From Stenotrophomonas cyclobalanopsidis (lineage in GTDB: Bacteria; Pseudomonadota; Gammaproteobacteria; Xanthomonadales; Xanthomonadaceae), in NCBI RefSeq assembly GCF_008710035.1, contig NZ_VYKI01000010.1, positions 23,304-87,303 on the forward strand: DNA of 64,000 bases, written 5' to 3'. The notes beneath the pieces are model-generated. The model worked only from the letters and a program-made list of their open reading frames with translations, searched no databases and was not told where the DNA came from. Below are positions 1 through 8,182 of the stretch, piece by piece. Every line of letters starts with the position of its first letter. Within the stretch, counting starts at the first letter, position 1. The position numbers and the translations under genes are program-made.

Positions 1-49
1 TTTGTTGTTTTGTTTTTTTCCGGCCTGGCCCCGTCGGGCCGGCCGCGCT

Positions 50-61
50 CCCCCCCCCCCC
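50..61. repeat. Homopolymeric tract of 12 C
   Basis: A run of 12 cytosines lies in a gap between an unseen upstream gene and the cold-shock gene terminator. It is followed by CTCGACTCTAC, which looks like half of a GTAG-type palindrome. Such tracts change length easily by slippage and are also prone to sequencing error. No coding frame is seen here. Confidence 0.8.
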
Positions 62-84
62 TCGACTCTACAGAGAGGCAAAAA

Positions 85-114
85 AAACGCCGGAAGCTTT
101 CGCTTCCGGCGTTT
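85..114 (-). terminator. Rho-independent terminator of the cold-shock gene
   Basis: A perfect 13-bp inverted repeat (85-97 and 102-114) encloses a 4-base loop. Read on the minus strand it is followed by a run of eight T. It starts 27 bases past the stop codon of the cold-shock gene, the usual position for an intrinsic terminator. Confidence 0.9.
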
Positions 115-140
115 CTGGCTACCAAACGGTAGCAGACGGA

Positions 141-350
141 TTAGACCGCCTGCACCTGGTCAGCCTGCATACCCTTCTGGCCCTGGACGGCGATGAAGGT
201 AACCTTCTGGCCTTCCTGCAGGGTCTTGAAGCCGGTGCCCTGGATGGCACGGAAGTGCACGAACAGGTCCGGGCCGCTTTCCGGGGTGATGAAGCCGAAG
301 CCCTTGGCGTCGTTGAACCACTTGACGGTGCCGGTCTGACGATCAGACAT
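141..350 (-). CDS. Cold-shock protein, CspA family
   Basis: A 69-residue single-domain cold-shock protein, the family's normal length. It should bind single-stranded nucleic acid and melt RNA structure in the cytoplasm. Both RNA-binding motifs are visible: RNP1 as KGFGFI (residues 16-21) and RNP2 as LFVHF (29-33). The open frame extends further upstream, but ATG at 350 is chosen because a clear AGGAG lies just before it and the family starts at MSDRQTG. It is a single-gene unit with its own terminator. The upstream gap leaves room for the long 5' leader typical of cold-regulated csp genes; cold induction itself cannot be judged here. Confidence 0.95.
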   Translation of the reverse strand: MSDRQTGTVKWFNDAKGFGFITPESGPDLFVHFRAIQGTGFKTLQEGQKVTFIAVQGQKGMQADQVQAV

Positions 351-652
351 TTGACTAACTCCTGAAACACATGTTGAAAAAATCGCAGCCACCGGGAATC
401 GGGGCCGAGACTGAGTTGCAGGCGTTGGTAAAGCGGATCGATGAGCGGATCGTGAGATCAACTGCACCAGGCCACGATTCACGGTGACCCTAGCAAACAC
501 AGTGGATCGAACGATACGCGTGTTTTGGGGAAAAAGCGATAGCCCTGACATTCATTGCCATCGCCAGCCCCGCTAGGCGTGGCAAGGCTTGGCACCGGAT
601 CGAGGCTAAACCCGAGTCCCCATTCAGGATTTTCCTACCCTACACTGGGTAG
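351..652. other. Divergent intergenic region upstream of csp and yaiI
   Basis: About 300 bases separate the divergent csp and YaiI-family genes. On the minus strand this holds the csp ribosome binding site and a probable long untranslated leader. No additional conserved ORF, palindromic SMAG element or obvious strong sigma-70 promoter was recognised. Confidence 0.5.
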
Positions 653-1138
653 ATGACTGAAGCTGAAACCCAAGCTGAACAGGGCCGACCGAGGATCTGG
701 GTCGATGCAGACGCCTGCCCCGGCGTCATCCGCGACATCCTGTTCCGCGCCGCCGAGCGGGTCGGCCTGGAACTGACCATGGTCGCCAACCAGTGGATCC
801 GCACCCCACCCTCGCGCTGGCTGCGCTCCATCCAGGTACCGCAGGGACTGGACGTGGCCGACAGCGCCATCGTCGAACGGGTGGCCGCCGGCGACCTGGT
901 GGTCACCCAGGACATCCCGCTGGCCGCGCTGGTGCTGGAAAAGAAGGCCGTGGCCCTGAACCCGCGCGGGCAGCTGTACACCGCCAACAACATGGCCGAG
1001 CGGCTGTCGATGCGCAATTTCATGGAAGAACTGCGTGGCGCAGGGGTCCAGACCGGCGGCCCGCCGCCGTTGGGCCAGCGCGACCGCCAGCTGTTCGCTG
1101 CCGAGCTGGACCGCTGGCTGGCCCGTGTGAAGCCGTGA
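653..1138 (+). CDS. YaiI/YqxD family protein (UPF0178)
   Basis: A 161-residue protein of the conserved YaiI/YqxD (DUF188) family, whose fold resembles PIN-like nucleases; its biochemical role is not established. The family's N-terminal acidic motif WVDADACP is at residues 16-23. The central VVTQDIPLA and the later NPRG and LYT segments also match the family. Length is close to the usual 150-160. The ATG overlaps a weak GGGTAG upstream, so the ribosome binding site is poor. It is convergent with the pseudouridine synthase gene, 17 bases away, and probably monocistronic. Confidence 0.9.
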   Translation: MTEAETQAEQGRPRIWVDADACPGVIRDILFRAAERVGLELTMVANQWIRTPPSRWLRSIQVPQGLDVADSAIVERVAAGDLVVTQDIPLAALVLEKKAVALNPRGQLYTANNMAERLSMRNFMEELRGAGVQTGGPPPLGQRDRQLFAAELDRWLARVKP

Positions 1139-1155
1139 GGCTGCAACCGCGCTGA

Positions 1156-2034
1156 TCAGCGCCTTTCCGGCAGCTGCAACGCGCGCTCGCTGCTGAACGC
1201 CCGCCGCTCTCCGCTCAGCGGGTCCTGGAACGCCAGGGCCCGCGCCAGCAGCTGCAACGGCGGCGCCTGCAACGGATCGGCCGCCGGCTGCAGCTGCGGG
1301 TACAGGTCATCGCCGAGGATCGGAGCGCCCAGGGCCGCCATGTGCACCCGCAGCTGGTGCTTGCGCCCGGTTTCCGGCTGCAGCCGGTAATGCCAGACCG
1401 CTCCGTCGGCGGCAATCACCTCCACCCGGGTGCGCGCATTTGCCTCGCCTGGCACTTCGGCCATGCGGAAGAACGGCTCGCCGGCCACGAGCCGGCTCAG
1501 CCGCTGCAACGGAAACGCCAGGCCCGGCAGCGCCGGCGCCAGCGCTTCGTAGGTCTTGTCGATGCGCCGCTCGCGGAACAGGCGCTGGTAGGCGTCGCGC
1601 GAATCCGCCCGCTGCGAGAACAGCACCAGCCCGGCGGTCAGCCGATCCAGCCGGTGCAGCGGTACCAGGTCGGCATTGCGGGTGAGCGCCACCAGGCGCG
1701 CCAGCAGCGTCTCGCGCACGTAGCCGCCCGCGGGGGTCACCGGCAGATAATGCGGCTTGTCGGCCACCAGCAGATGCTCATCCTGGTAGAGGATGCGCTC
1801 GCTGAACGGAATGGACGGCTCGTCACTGACTTCACGGAAATAGAGGATCTCCAGCCCGACCTGCCAGTGCTGGTCCGCCGCGAGCGCCCTGCCCTGCGCG
1901 TCCTGCACGCGGCCGCGGGCGAAACGGTCCTGCCACTGCGCGCGGTCGATGCGCGGGAAACGCGCGCACAGCCCGTCGAGCAGGTTCGGCCAGTCCCCCG
2001 GCGGCAGCTGCAGGCGGCTGGGCAGCGTCGTCAT
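1156..2034 (-). CDS. RNA pseudouridine synthase, RluA-type
   Basis: A 292-residue pseudouridine synthase that should isomerise uridine in rRNA or tRNA; the exact target base cannot be read from sequence. The signature HRLDRLTAGL begins at residue 127, giving catalytic Asp130. A substrate-binding segment GRKHQLRVHMAALG follows near residue 225. There is no obvious separate S4 domain of full length; the N-terminal 70 residues are a divergent lead-in. ATG at 2034 is preferred over a start 87 bases upstream because the extra residues look non-coding and the start then faces yaeQ across a 135-base promoter gap. Confidence 0.9.
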   Translation of the reverse strand: MTTLPSRLQLPPGDWPNLLDGLCARFPRIDRAQWQDRFARGRVQDAQGRALAADQHWQVGLEILYFREVSDEPSIPFSERILYQDEHLLVADKPHYLPVTPAGGYVRETLLARLVALTRNADLVPLHRLDRLTAGLVLFSQRADSRDAYQRLFRERRIDKTYEALAPALPGLAFPLQRLSRLVAGEPFFRMAEVPGEANARTRVEVIAADGAVWHYRLQPETGRKHQLRVHMAALGAPILGDDLYPQLQPAADPLQAPPLQLLARALAFQDPLSGERRAFSSERALQLPERR

Positions 2035-2169
2035 GTCCGTCCCATCAGCGGGCAATCCATCAGGGGGAAGACAGCAAGGGTGCCACCGTTGACGCCCGGC
2101 AGACACCCGGACCACGGACACCCCTCCGGCAAACCTCTATCATGCTCGTCTTTAGTGCACGGATTCCCC

Positions 2170-2718
2170 ATGGCCCTCACCGCCACCATTCGCAAGGCCG
2201 AGCTGCAGATCAGCGACATGGATCGCGGCTACTACGCGACCCACAACCTGACCCTGGCCCAGCACCCGTCGGAAACCGACGAGCGCCTGATGGTGCGCCT
2301 GCTCGCCTTCGCCCTCAATGCCGATGACCGCCTGGAGTTCGGCCGCGGCCTGAGCACCGACGACGAACCGGACCTGTGGAACCACGATTACACCGGCGAC
2401 ATCCTGCAGTGGATCGACCTGGGCCACCCGGACGAATCGCGCGTGCGCAAGGCCTGCAACCGCAGCCGCCAGGTGCAGGTGGTGAACTACGGCGGCAATG
2501 CGTCCGAGATCTGGTGGAACAAGCAGGGCAAGAGCCTTGCCCGCTTCGACAACCTGTCGGTGGTCGACCTCGACGGCGCCTTTGTCGAACAGTGGGGCCA
2601 GCAGATCCAGCGCGCCATGCGTTTCAGCGTGCTGATCCAGGACGGCGAGGTGCAGCTCCTCAACGACCAGATGCAGCTCGACATCATTCCGAACTGGCGC
2701 AAGCGCGCCAAGGCATGA
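2170..2718 (+). CDS. yaeQ: YaeQ family protein
   Basis: A 182-residue cytoplasmic protein of the YaeQ family, which has a PD-(D/E)XK nuclease-like fold; its function is unresolved. The family pattern is clear throughout: ATIRKAELQISDMDRGYY at the N terminus, HPSETDERLMVRLLAFAL, then GHPDESRVRKACNRS and IWWNKQGKSLARFDNL. Length matches the family (about 180). The ATG lies right after the GATTCCCC leader. The stop codon overlaps the start of the next gene (ATGA), so the two are probably cotranscribed and translationally coupled. Confidence 0.92.
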   Translation: MALTATIRKAELQISDMDRGYYATHNLTLAQHPSETDERLMVRLLAFALNADDRLEFGRGLSTDDEPDLWNHDYTGDILQWIDLGHPDESRVRKACNRSRQVQVVNYGGNASEIWWNKQGKSLARFDNLSVVDLDGAFVEQWGQQIQRAMRFSVLIQDGEVQLLNDQMQLDIIPNWRKRAKA

Positions 2719-3899
2719 GCACGATCCGCTGCGACGTGCTGGTCATCGGCGCCGGCGCGGCTGGCCTGATGACCGCGATCACCGCCGGCCAGCGCGGCCG
2801 CCACGTGCACGTGATCGACCATGCCAACAAGGTCGGCAAGAAGATCCTGATGTCCGGTGGTGGCCGCTGCAACTTCACCAACACCGGCACCACCCCGGCC
2901 AACTTCGTCTCGGCCAACCCGCATTTCTGCAAGTCGGCCCTGGCGCGCTATTCGCCGTGGCACTTCATCGAGATGGTGGACAAGCACGGCATTGCCCATC
3001 ACGAGAAGGAGCTCGGGCAGCTGTTCTGCGACATCTCGTCCAAGCAGATCGTAAAGATGCTGGTGGACGAGTGCCAGGCCGCGGGCGTGCAGATCCGCAC
3101 CGACTGCAGCGTGCAGCGCATCGAGCACGGCAGCGATGGCTTCCGCGTGCACACCGGCCAGGGCCTGTTCCACTGCGCCTCGCTGGTGGTGGCGACCGGC
3201 GGCCTGTCCATCCCCAGCATGGGCGCCACCGGCTTCGGTTATGAGCTGGCCCGCCAGTTCGGCCACCAGGTGCTGCCCACCCGCGCCGGCCTTGTGCCGC
3301 TGACCCTCAGTGGCACCCACCAGGAGCGGCTGGCCGACCTCAGCGGCGTCGCCCTGCCGGTCGAGGCGCGCTGCAACGGCAAGCGCTTCCAGAACTTCAT
3401 GCTGCTGACCCATCGCGGCGTCAGCGGGCCGGCCATCCTGCAGATCTCCTCGTTCTGGCAACCCGGCGATGCACTGGAGCTGGACCTGCTGCCGGGCCAG
3501 GATGCGACCGAGTGGCTGCGGCAGATGAAGCGCGACCGCCCGGCGGCCGGACTGCGCACGGTGCTGGCCGAGGTGCTGCCCAAGCGCCTGGCCCAGCGCC
3601 TGTGCGAACACTGGCTGCCGGACCGCCCGGTGCGGCAGCTGGATGAACCGGTGCTGCGCCAGGCCGGGCAGCTGCTGGGCGCCTTCCCGCTGGTGGCCAG
3701 CGGCACCGAGGGCTACCGCACCGCCGAGGTCACCCTGGGCGGCGTGGACACCGCCGAGGTGTCGTCGGCCACGATGGAATCCAAGCGCGTGCCCGGCCTG
3801 CATTTCGTCGGCGAAGTGCTGGACGTGACCGGTTGGCTGGGCGGCTACAACTTCCAGTGGGCCTGGGCCAGCGGCCATGCCGCCGGCAGCGTGGTGTGA
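2715..3899 (+). CDS. HI0933-family FAD-dependent oxidoreductase
   Basis: A 394-residue flavoprotein of the HI0933/YhiN family (putative NAD(P)/FAD-dependent oxidoreductase, substrate unknown). The N-terminal dinucleotide-binding motif GAGAAGL is at residues 12-18. The family block MSGGGRCNFTNTG follows near residue 46. The C-terminal block EVLDVTGWLGGYNFQWAWAS is intact and normally closes the FAD site. Length is typical. The start codon overlaps the yaeQ stop by four bases, which fixes the start and indicates coupling. Confidence 0.92.
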   Translation: MSTIRCDVLVIGAGAAGLMTAITAGQRGRHVHVIDHANKVGKKILMSGGGRCNFTNTGTTPANFVSANPHFCKSALARYSPWHFIEMVDKHGIAHHEKELGQLFCDISSKQIVKMLVDECQAAGVQIRTDCSVQRIEHGSDGFRVHTGQGLFHCASLVVATGGLSIPSMGATGFGYELARQFGHQVLPTRAGLVPLTLSGTHQERLADLSGVALPVEARCNGKRFQNFMLLTHRGVSGPAILQISSFWQPGDALELDLLPGQDATEWLRQMKRDRPAAGLRTVLAEVLPKRLAQRLCEHWLPDRPVRQLDEPVLRQAGQLLGAFPLVASGTEGYRTAEVTLGGVDTAEVSSATMESKRVPGLHFVGEVLDVTGWLGGYNFQWAWASGHAAGSVV

Positions 3900-3990
3900 A
3901 CCGCATCGCCGTTCCAACCCCGCAAGGGGCGAGCGCATGGACGGACCGCCGCGCATCGTGTATCTAGATTTGCAGATTGGGGAGCAGTGC

Positions 3991-6060
3991 ATGCAGAACG
4001 CGAACGACATCACCATCCGGCTGCTGATCGTCGATGACAGCGGCGAGAACGCCGAAGCCATCGTCAGCACCCTGCGCAACAGCGGCATCGCCGTGCGCCC
4101 GTGGCGGCCACATGATTCGGCCGAGCTGTCGCAGGTGCTGGCCAGCCAGGCCATCGACCTGGTGCTGGCCTCGCCGTCGCAGGGCATCCCGCTGCCGCTG
4201 GTGGCCCAGCACATCGCCGCCAGCGGCAAGGACATCCCCTTGGTGCTGCTGGCCGATCGCATCGACGAGGACGAACTGGTCCAGGCCAGCAGCAACGGCG
4301 TCCGTGCCCTGGCGCTGCGCCAGCGCAATGAGCACCTGCTGGCGGTGGTCCGCGACCAGTGGGTCGACCTGCAGGCGCGCCGTGGCCTGCGCCGCATCGA
4401 GGCGCAGATGCGCGAGACCGAGCGCCGCTGCGACGCGCTGATCGCCTCCTCGCGCGACCCCATCGCCTATGTCCACGAAGGCATGCACATCCGTGCCAAC
4501 GATGCGTATCTGGAAATGTTCGGCTACGAGGACTTCGACGAGGTCGAAGGCATCTCGCTGCTGGACATGGTCGCCGCCCAGCACGTGGACAGCTTCAAGC
4601 AGCTGCTGAAGTCGCTCAGCCGTGGCGAGGCGCCGCCGCCGCAGTACCAGCTGGATGCGCGCCACCAGGATGGCAGTGCGTTCCCGGCCACCATGGAATT
4701 CACTGCCGCCACCTACGAGGGCGAGTCCTGCCTGCAGGTGGTGTTCCGCCGCCGCCTGGAGCTGGACACCGAACTGGCCCGCGAGGTCGAGGACCTGCGC
4801 CAGCGCGACCAGGTCACGGGCCTGCTCAACCGCCCCACCTTCATGCTGCAGGTGGAAGATGCGGTGGCCCAGGCCGGGCGCAGCGAGGGCCAGTTCGGCC
4901 TGCTGCTGGTCGAGCCGGACCACTACGCGCGCCTCATTCCCGATATCGGGCTGGACTCGGCCGACGCCCTGATCGGCGCGATGGCCGCGCTGCTGGCTGA
5001 AGTGGTGGGCAATGACGCGCAGATGGCACGCTTCGGCGAACACAGCTTCGCGGTGCTGCAGTCCGGCGCCTACGCACAGACGATGGCCATGGCCGAGCGC
5101 ATCCGCGAAGCCTTTGCCGCACACGTGTTCACCATCGGCGCGCGCTCGGCCACGGTCACCGTCAGCCTCGGCGGCGTGCAGGTGGGCGAAAAGATTGCCA
5201 GTATCGGCCAGGTACTGGCGCGTGCCAGCGAATGCGCGCAGGCCGCTGCCGCACTCGGCAATACCACGCGCATCTTCGACCCGGCCGCGGTTGACCGCAT
5301 CGAGGAAGAGCGCGTGCAGCGCTGGGTCGCGCGTATCCGCGAAGCGCTGGCCGGCGACGGCTTCCAGCTGCACTACCAGCCGGTGCTGAACCTGCAGGGC
5401 GAGCCGCTGGAACTGTACGAGGCCTACCTGCGGCTGGAGCACAACGGCGAGCTGCTCAGCCCGACCGCCTTCCTCGGCATCGCCGAGGAGCACGGCCTGC
5501 TGGGCGACATCAACCGCTGGGTCGTCTCGCAGGCCATCAGCGTGCTGGGCGCACGTGCTCGCGCAGGCCATCAGACCCAGATCCTGGTCAAGGTCACCCC
5601 CGAGTCGTTCGACGACCCGAAGCTGATTGCTACGCTGCGCCAGCAGCTGCAGGCACAGGGCGTGCCGGGCGAGCGCCTGTGGCTGCATGCGCCGGAGGCG
5701 AAGGTGTTCACCCACCTGCGTGCCGCCCAGCAGTTCCTGGCCGACGTCGCCCCGTTGGGCTGCCGGATCGGCCTGGAGCAGTTTGGTTCGGGGCTGGATT
5801 CGTTCCAGCTGCTGGCCCACTTCGAGCCGCAGTTCCTCAAGCTGGATCGCGGCTTCACCAGTGACCTGGCGGCGACCCGCGAGAACATCGACCGCATCAG
5901 CCAGATCACCGCGCGTGCGCAGGAAGCAGGCATCCGCACCATGGCCGAGTTCGTCAGCGATGCCAACTCGATGACCCTGCTGTTCAGCGCGGGCGTCGAC
6001 TACGTGCAGGGCGAGTTCGTCGGCCCGGCGCTGCCGTCGATGAACTTCGATTTCGGCTGA
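3991..6060 (+). CDS. fimX: FimX-like degenerate REC-PAS-GGDEF-EAL c-di-GMP receptor
   Basis: A 690-residue cytoplasmic protein with a receiver-like domain (about 8-125), a PAS domain (about 150-260), a GGDEF-like domain (270-430) and an EAL-like domain (440-690). The receiver lacks the usual phospho-acceptor Asp: the strand reads DLVLASPS. The GGDEF motif is replaced by GEHSF, and the EAL signature by EAYLRL, with LEQFGSG where catalytic enzymes have DDFGTG. This pattern and the length match FimX of Pseudomonas and Xanthomonas, which binds c-di-GMP without turning it over and controls type IV pilus assembly and twitching through PilZ and PilB. ATG at 3991 is preferred to upstream frame extensions because GGGGAG precedes it. 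No pilus genes adjoin it here. Confidence 0.85.
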   Translation: MQNANDITIRLLIVDDSGENAEAIVSTLRNSGIAVRPWRPHDSAELSQVLASQAIDLVLASPSQGIPLPLVAQHIAASGKDIPLVLLADRIDEDELVQASSNGVRALALRQRNEHLLAVVRDQWVDLQARRGLRRIEAQMRETERRCDALIASSRDPIAYVHEGMHIRANDAYLEMFGYEDFDEVEGISLLDMVAAQHVDSFKQLLKSLSRGEAPPPQYQLDARHQDGSAFPATMEFTAATYEGESCLQVVFRRRLELDTELAREVEDLRQRDQVTGLLNRPTFMLQVEDAVAQAGRSEGQFGLLLVEPDHYARLIPDIGLDSADALIGAMAALLAEVVGNDAQMARFGEHSFAVLQSGAYAQTMAMAERIREAFAAHVFTIGARSATVTVSLGGVQVGEKIASIGQVLARASECAQAAAALGNTTRIFDPAAVDRIEEERVQRWVARIREALAGDGFQLHYQPVLNLQGEPLELYEAYLRLEHNGELLSPTAFLGIAEEHGLLGDINRWVVSQAISVLGARARAGHQTQILVKVTPESFDDPKLIATLRQQLQAQGVPGERLWLHAPEAKVFTHLRAAQQFLADVAPLGCRIGLEQFGSGLDSFQLLAHFEPQFLKLDRGFTSDLAATRENIDRISQITARAQEAGIRTMAEFVSDANSMTLLFSAGVDYVQGEFVGPALPSMNFDFG

Positions 6061-6086
6061 ACCCGGCACTACCGCCGGTCGCGCAG

Positions 6087-6157
6087 GTAGCGCCGGGTCA
6101 TACCCGGCGAGCGCAGCGGGATCCACGGCATCCGCCGGGCATGGCCCGGCGCCACCG
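6087..6157. repeat. Inverted pair of SMAG/REP palindromes
   Basis: Two imperfect palindromes (6087-6109, beginning GTAGCGCCGGG, and 6133-6151) lie in opposite orientation between the convergent fimX and fabV genes. Each can fold into a hairpin and they can also pair with one another. Position between two 3' ends suits transcript-end protection or termination. Confidence 0.8.
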
Positions 6158-6171
6158 TCTATCGCGTCAGG

Positions 6172-7431
6172 TCAGGTCAGGTCGACCAGGTTGGCGATCT
6201 TCACGTCCGGGTTGACGTCGGCTTCGTAATCGACGCCTTCCACGCCGAACCCGAACAGGCGCAGGAAGTCGGCCTTGTAACCGGCCAGGTCGCTGATCTC
6301 GTACAGGTTCTCGTTGGTCACCTGCGGCCACAGCTCCAGCACCTTGCCCTGCACTTCCGGGGCCATTTCCTTGTAGTCGGCGCGCAGGCGGCCTTCCTCG
6401 TCCACCAGGGCGACGGTACGGCCCTGGCCATCGACCAGGTCGTGGCGCAGGCGGTCTACGGCCACGCCGTCAGCCTTGCCGCCGTAGAGGATGCCGTACA
6501 GCACGTCGAGCTGCTCGATGCAGCCTTCGTGGGTCCCCTGCGCCTTCATCACCTTGAACAGCAGCGACAGGTACAGCGGCATGGTCGGGATGGCCGAGCT
6601 GGCCTGGGTGACCACCGCCTTCAGCACCGACACGCGCGCGTCGCCGCCGATCTTCGCCAGCGATGCGCGCAGGCCCAGCACCTTGTCGTCGAGGTCCTTC
6701 TTGGCCGCACCGATCGAACCGTTCCAGTAGATCGCCTGGGTGATCTCCTCGCCCACGTAGGTGAAGGCGGTGGTGGTGCAGCCGTTGGCGAGCACGCCGG
6801 CCTCGGACAGCGCGTCGATCCACATCTGCCAGTCTTCGCCGCCCATCACCGCGACGGTGCCGGCGATTTCCTCGGCCGTGGCCGGCTGCAGGTGGGTCTC
6901 GGTCAGCACTTCCTTGTCGGTATCCAGGCCGCGCAGGACGATCGGCTCGCCGATCGGCTTCAGCGTCGAGCTGATGATGTCGCCGGTCTTGGGGTGCTTG
7001 CGGCGCGGCGCAGCCAGGCTGTAGACGACCTGGTCGACCTGGCCGAGATCGGCCTTGATCATCTCGATGGTCTTGGCCTTCACTTCATCGGAGAAGGCAT
7101 CGCCGTTGATGCTCTTGGCGTACAGGCCGGCTTCGTCGGCGTACTTGTGGAACGCGGCGGAGTTGTACCAGCCCGCGGTGCCCGGCTTGGTTTCGCTGCC
7201 CGGACGCTCGAAGAAGATGCCCAGTGTCGCGGCGCCGCTGCCGAAGGCGGCGGTGATACGCGCGGCCAGGCCATAGCCGGTGGAGGCACCGATGACCAGC
7301 ACGCGCTTGGGGCCGTTCTGGATCGGCGGGCGGGCGCGGATATAGTCGATCTGCTGCTTGACCGCGGCCTCGCAGCCGGTCGGGTGGGTGGTGACGCAGA
7401 TGAAGCCGCGGACGCGCGGTTTGATGACCAT
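6172..7431 (-). CDS. fabV: Enoyl-ACP reductase FabV
   Basis: A 419-residue NADH-dependent trans-2-enoyl-ACP/CoA reductase, catalysing the last reduction of each fatty-acid elongation cycle. The glycine-rich nucleotide site GASTGYG is at 48-54. The FabV-specific active site Tyr-(8 residues)-Lys is Y235 and K244, in place of the Y-x6-K of FabI. FabV enzymes elsewhere are largely insensitive to triclosan. ATG at 7431 is chosen for the GAGGT just upstream; the longer frame reads into repeat DNA. The last codons and stop lie in a short tandem repeat of five bases (ACCTG three times), so the C terminus could shift by slippage. Gene is alone on its transcript. Confidence 0.95.
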   Translation of the reverse strand: MVIKPRVRGFICVTTHPTGCEAAVKQQIDYIRARPPIQNGPKRVLVIGASTGYGLAARITAAFGSGAATLGIFFERPGSETKPGTAGWYNSAAFHKYADEAGLYAKSINGDAFSDEVKAKTIEMIKADLGQVDQVVYSLAAPRRKHPKTGDIISSTLKPIGEPIVLRGLDTDKEVLTETHLQPATAEEIAGTVAVMGGEDWQMWIDALSEAGVLANGCTTTAFTYVGEEITQAIYWNGSIGAAKKDLDDKVLGLRASLAKIGGDARVSVLKAVVTQASSAIPTMPLYLSLLFKVMKAQGTHEGCIEQLDVLYGILYGGKADGVAVDRLRHDLVDGQGRTVALVDEEGRLRADYKEMAPEVQGKVLELWPQVTNENLYEISDLAGYKADFLRLFGFGVEGVDYEADVNPDVKIANLVDLT

Positions 7432-7572
7432 GGATACCTCGGGTTGGCAGATGCGGCGCACGGGGCGCTCAGCAGGAATACGGGCGCGCGCAGGCGCGCG
7501 CGAACCGCAGGATCGTAGTGCGCGGGGGAAGAATGCACAACCGACGCTGGCGTAGGGTGGGGTTTTCTTTTT

Positions 7573-7762
7573 GCAGGGCTTGCAGCCCTGCACCTGCTTC
7601 AAGCCACTGCAACGTCAACGTCAACGTCAAAAGCTGGGGTCCTGAGGGTTGGCGGGGTGGGTCCGGTTGAGGGGGACGCTGCAAGTACGTCCCTGTAAGC
7701 TCGGTCGCCGCATCCATGCGGCTCACGCCCCCTCAACCGGACCCACCCCGCCTTCGACAGTT
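7573..7762 (+). repeat. Composite long-hairpin element, copy A
   Basis: Modules in order: a 19-base palindrome GCAGGGCTTGCAGCCCTGC (7573-7591); several AACGTC repeats; a perfect 25-bp inverted repeat (7651-7675 with 7728-7752); a 52-base conserved loop; then TTCGACAGTT (7753-7762). The loop holds a small hairpin (CCGCAT/ATGCGG) and the core TACGTCCCTGTAAGCTCGG. GGGACG at 7673-7678 can alternatively pair with CGTCCC at 7688-7693. It sits between the fabV 5' region and SMAG palindromes. No protein-coding signal is convincing here. Confidence 0.85.
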
Positions 7763-7797
7763 CTCGGCGATCTGCCGGAACGGCGTTCTGCTCTGGT

Positions 7798-7966
7798 GGG
7801 TGCCGACCGTTGGTCGGCACGGGGTCGAACATCGATGTCTGACAGAAAAATCGTGTCGACCAAGGTCGACACCTACCAACAGCCGCGCGCCCCAGTAGAT
7901 CCGCGCCATGCGTGGATGAATTCATTCGACATCTGACAGATGTGTCGATCAACGGTCGGCACCCAC
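7798..7966. repeat. Cluster of four SMAG/REP palindromes
   Basis: Successive palindromes of about 22 bases: 7798-7820 (GCCGACCGTTGGTCGGC), 7853-7876 (GTCGACCAAGGTCGAC ending CTAC), 7893-7916 (beginning GTAGATCC) and 7938-7966. They continue directly from hairpin element A. The 170 bases beyond, up to the secF terminator, are GC-rich with a GGGGCAAAGCCCC hairpin near 7991 but no recognisable gene. Confidence 0.8.
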
Positions 7967-8136
7967 CAACAGCCGTGCGGAACCGGTCTGGGGCAAAGCC
8001 CCCTGAGCCGGGGGGCGGACGCGAAGCGGCGGGGGTCTGGGAGCTGGTAAGTGGGGCCCACGGTTCGCGCAGCGAAGCGTGGGAGCGGCAGCGCGCATGC
8101 GATGACGCGTACCAGGGCGCAGCCCTGCCAACAAAA

Positions 8137-8156
8137 AACCCCGCTTGCGCGGGGTT
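8137..8156 (-). terminator. Terminator of the secDF operon
   Basis: An 8-bp perfect stem AACCCCGC/GCGGGGTT with a 4-base loop lies 26 bases after the secF stop. On the minus strand it is followed by TTTT. Confidence 0.9.
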
Positions 8157-8182
8157 CTCTGTGTACTGCGTGCAGCGGGGGC

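Noticed and set aside
2487..4463. A 658-codon minus-strand open frame
   Set aside because: Antisense to yaeQ, the HI0933 flavoprotein and fimX; no recognisable motif.
3964..6126. A 720-codon minus-strand open frame
   Set aside because: Antisense to fimX. The plus-strand protein has clear PAS and EAL-type domains.
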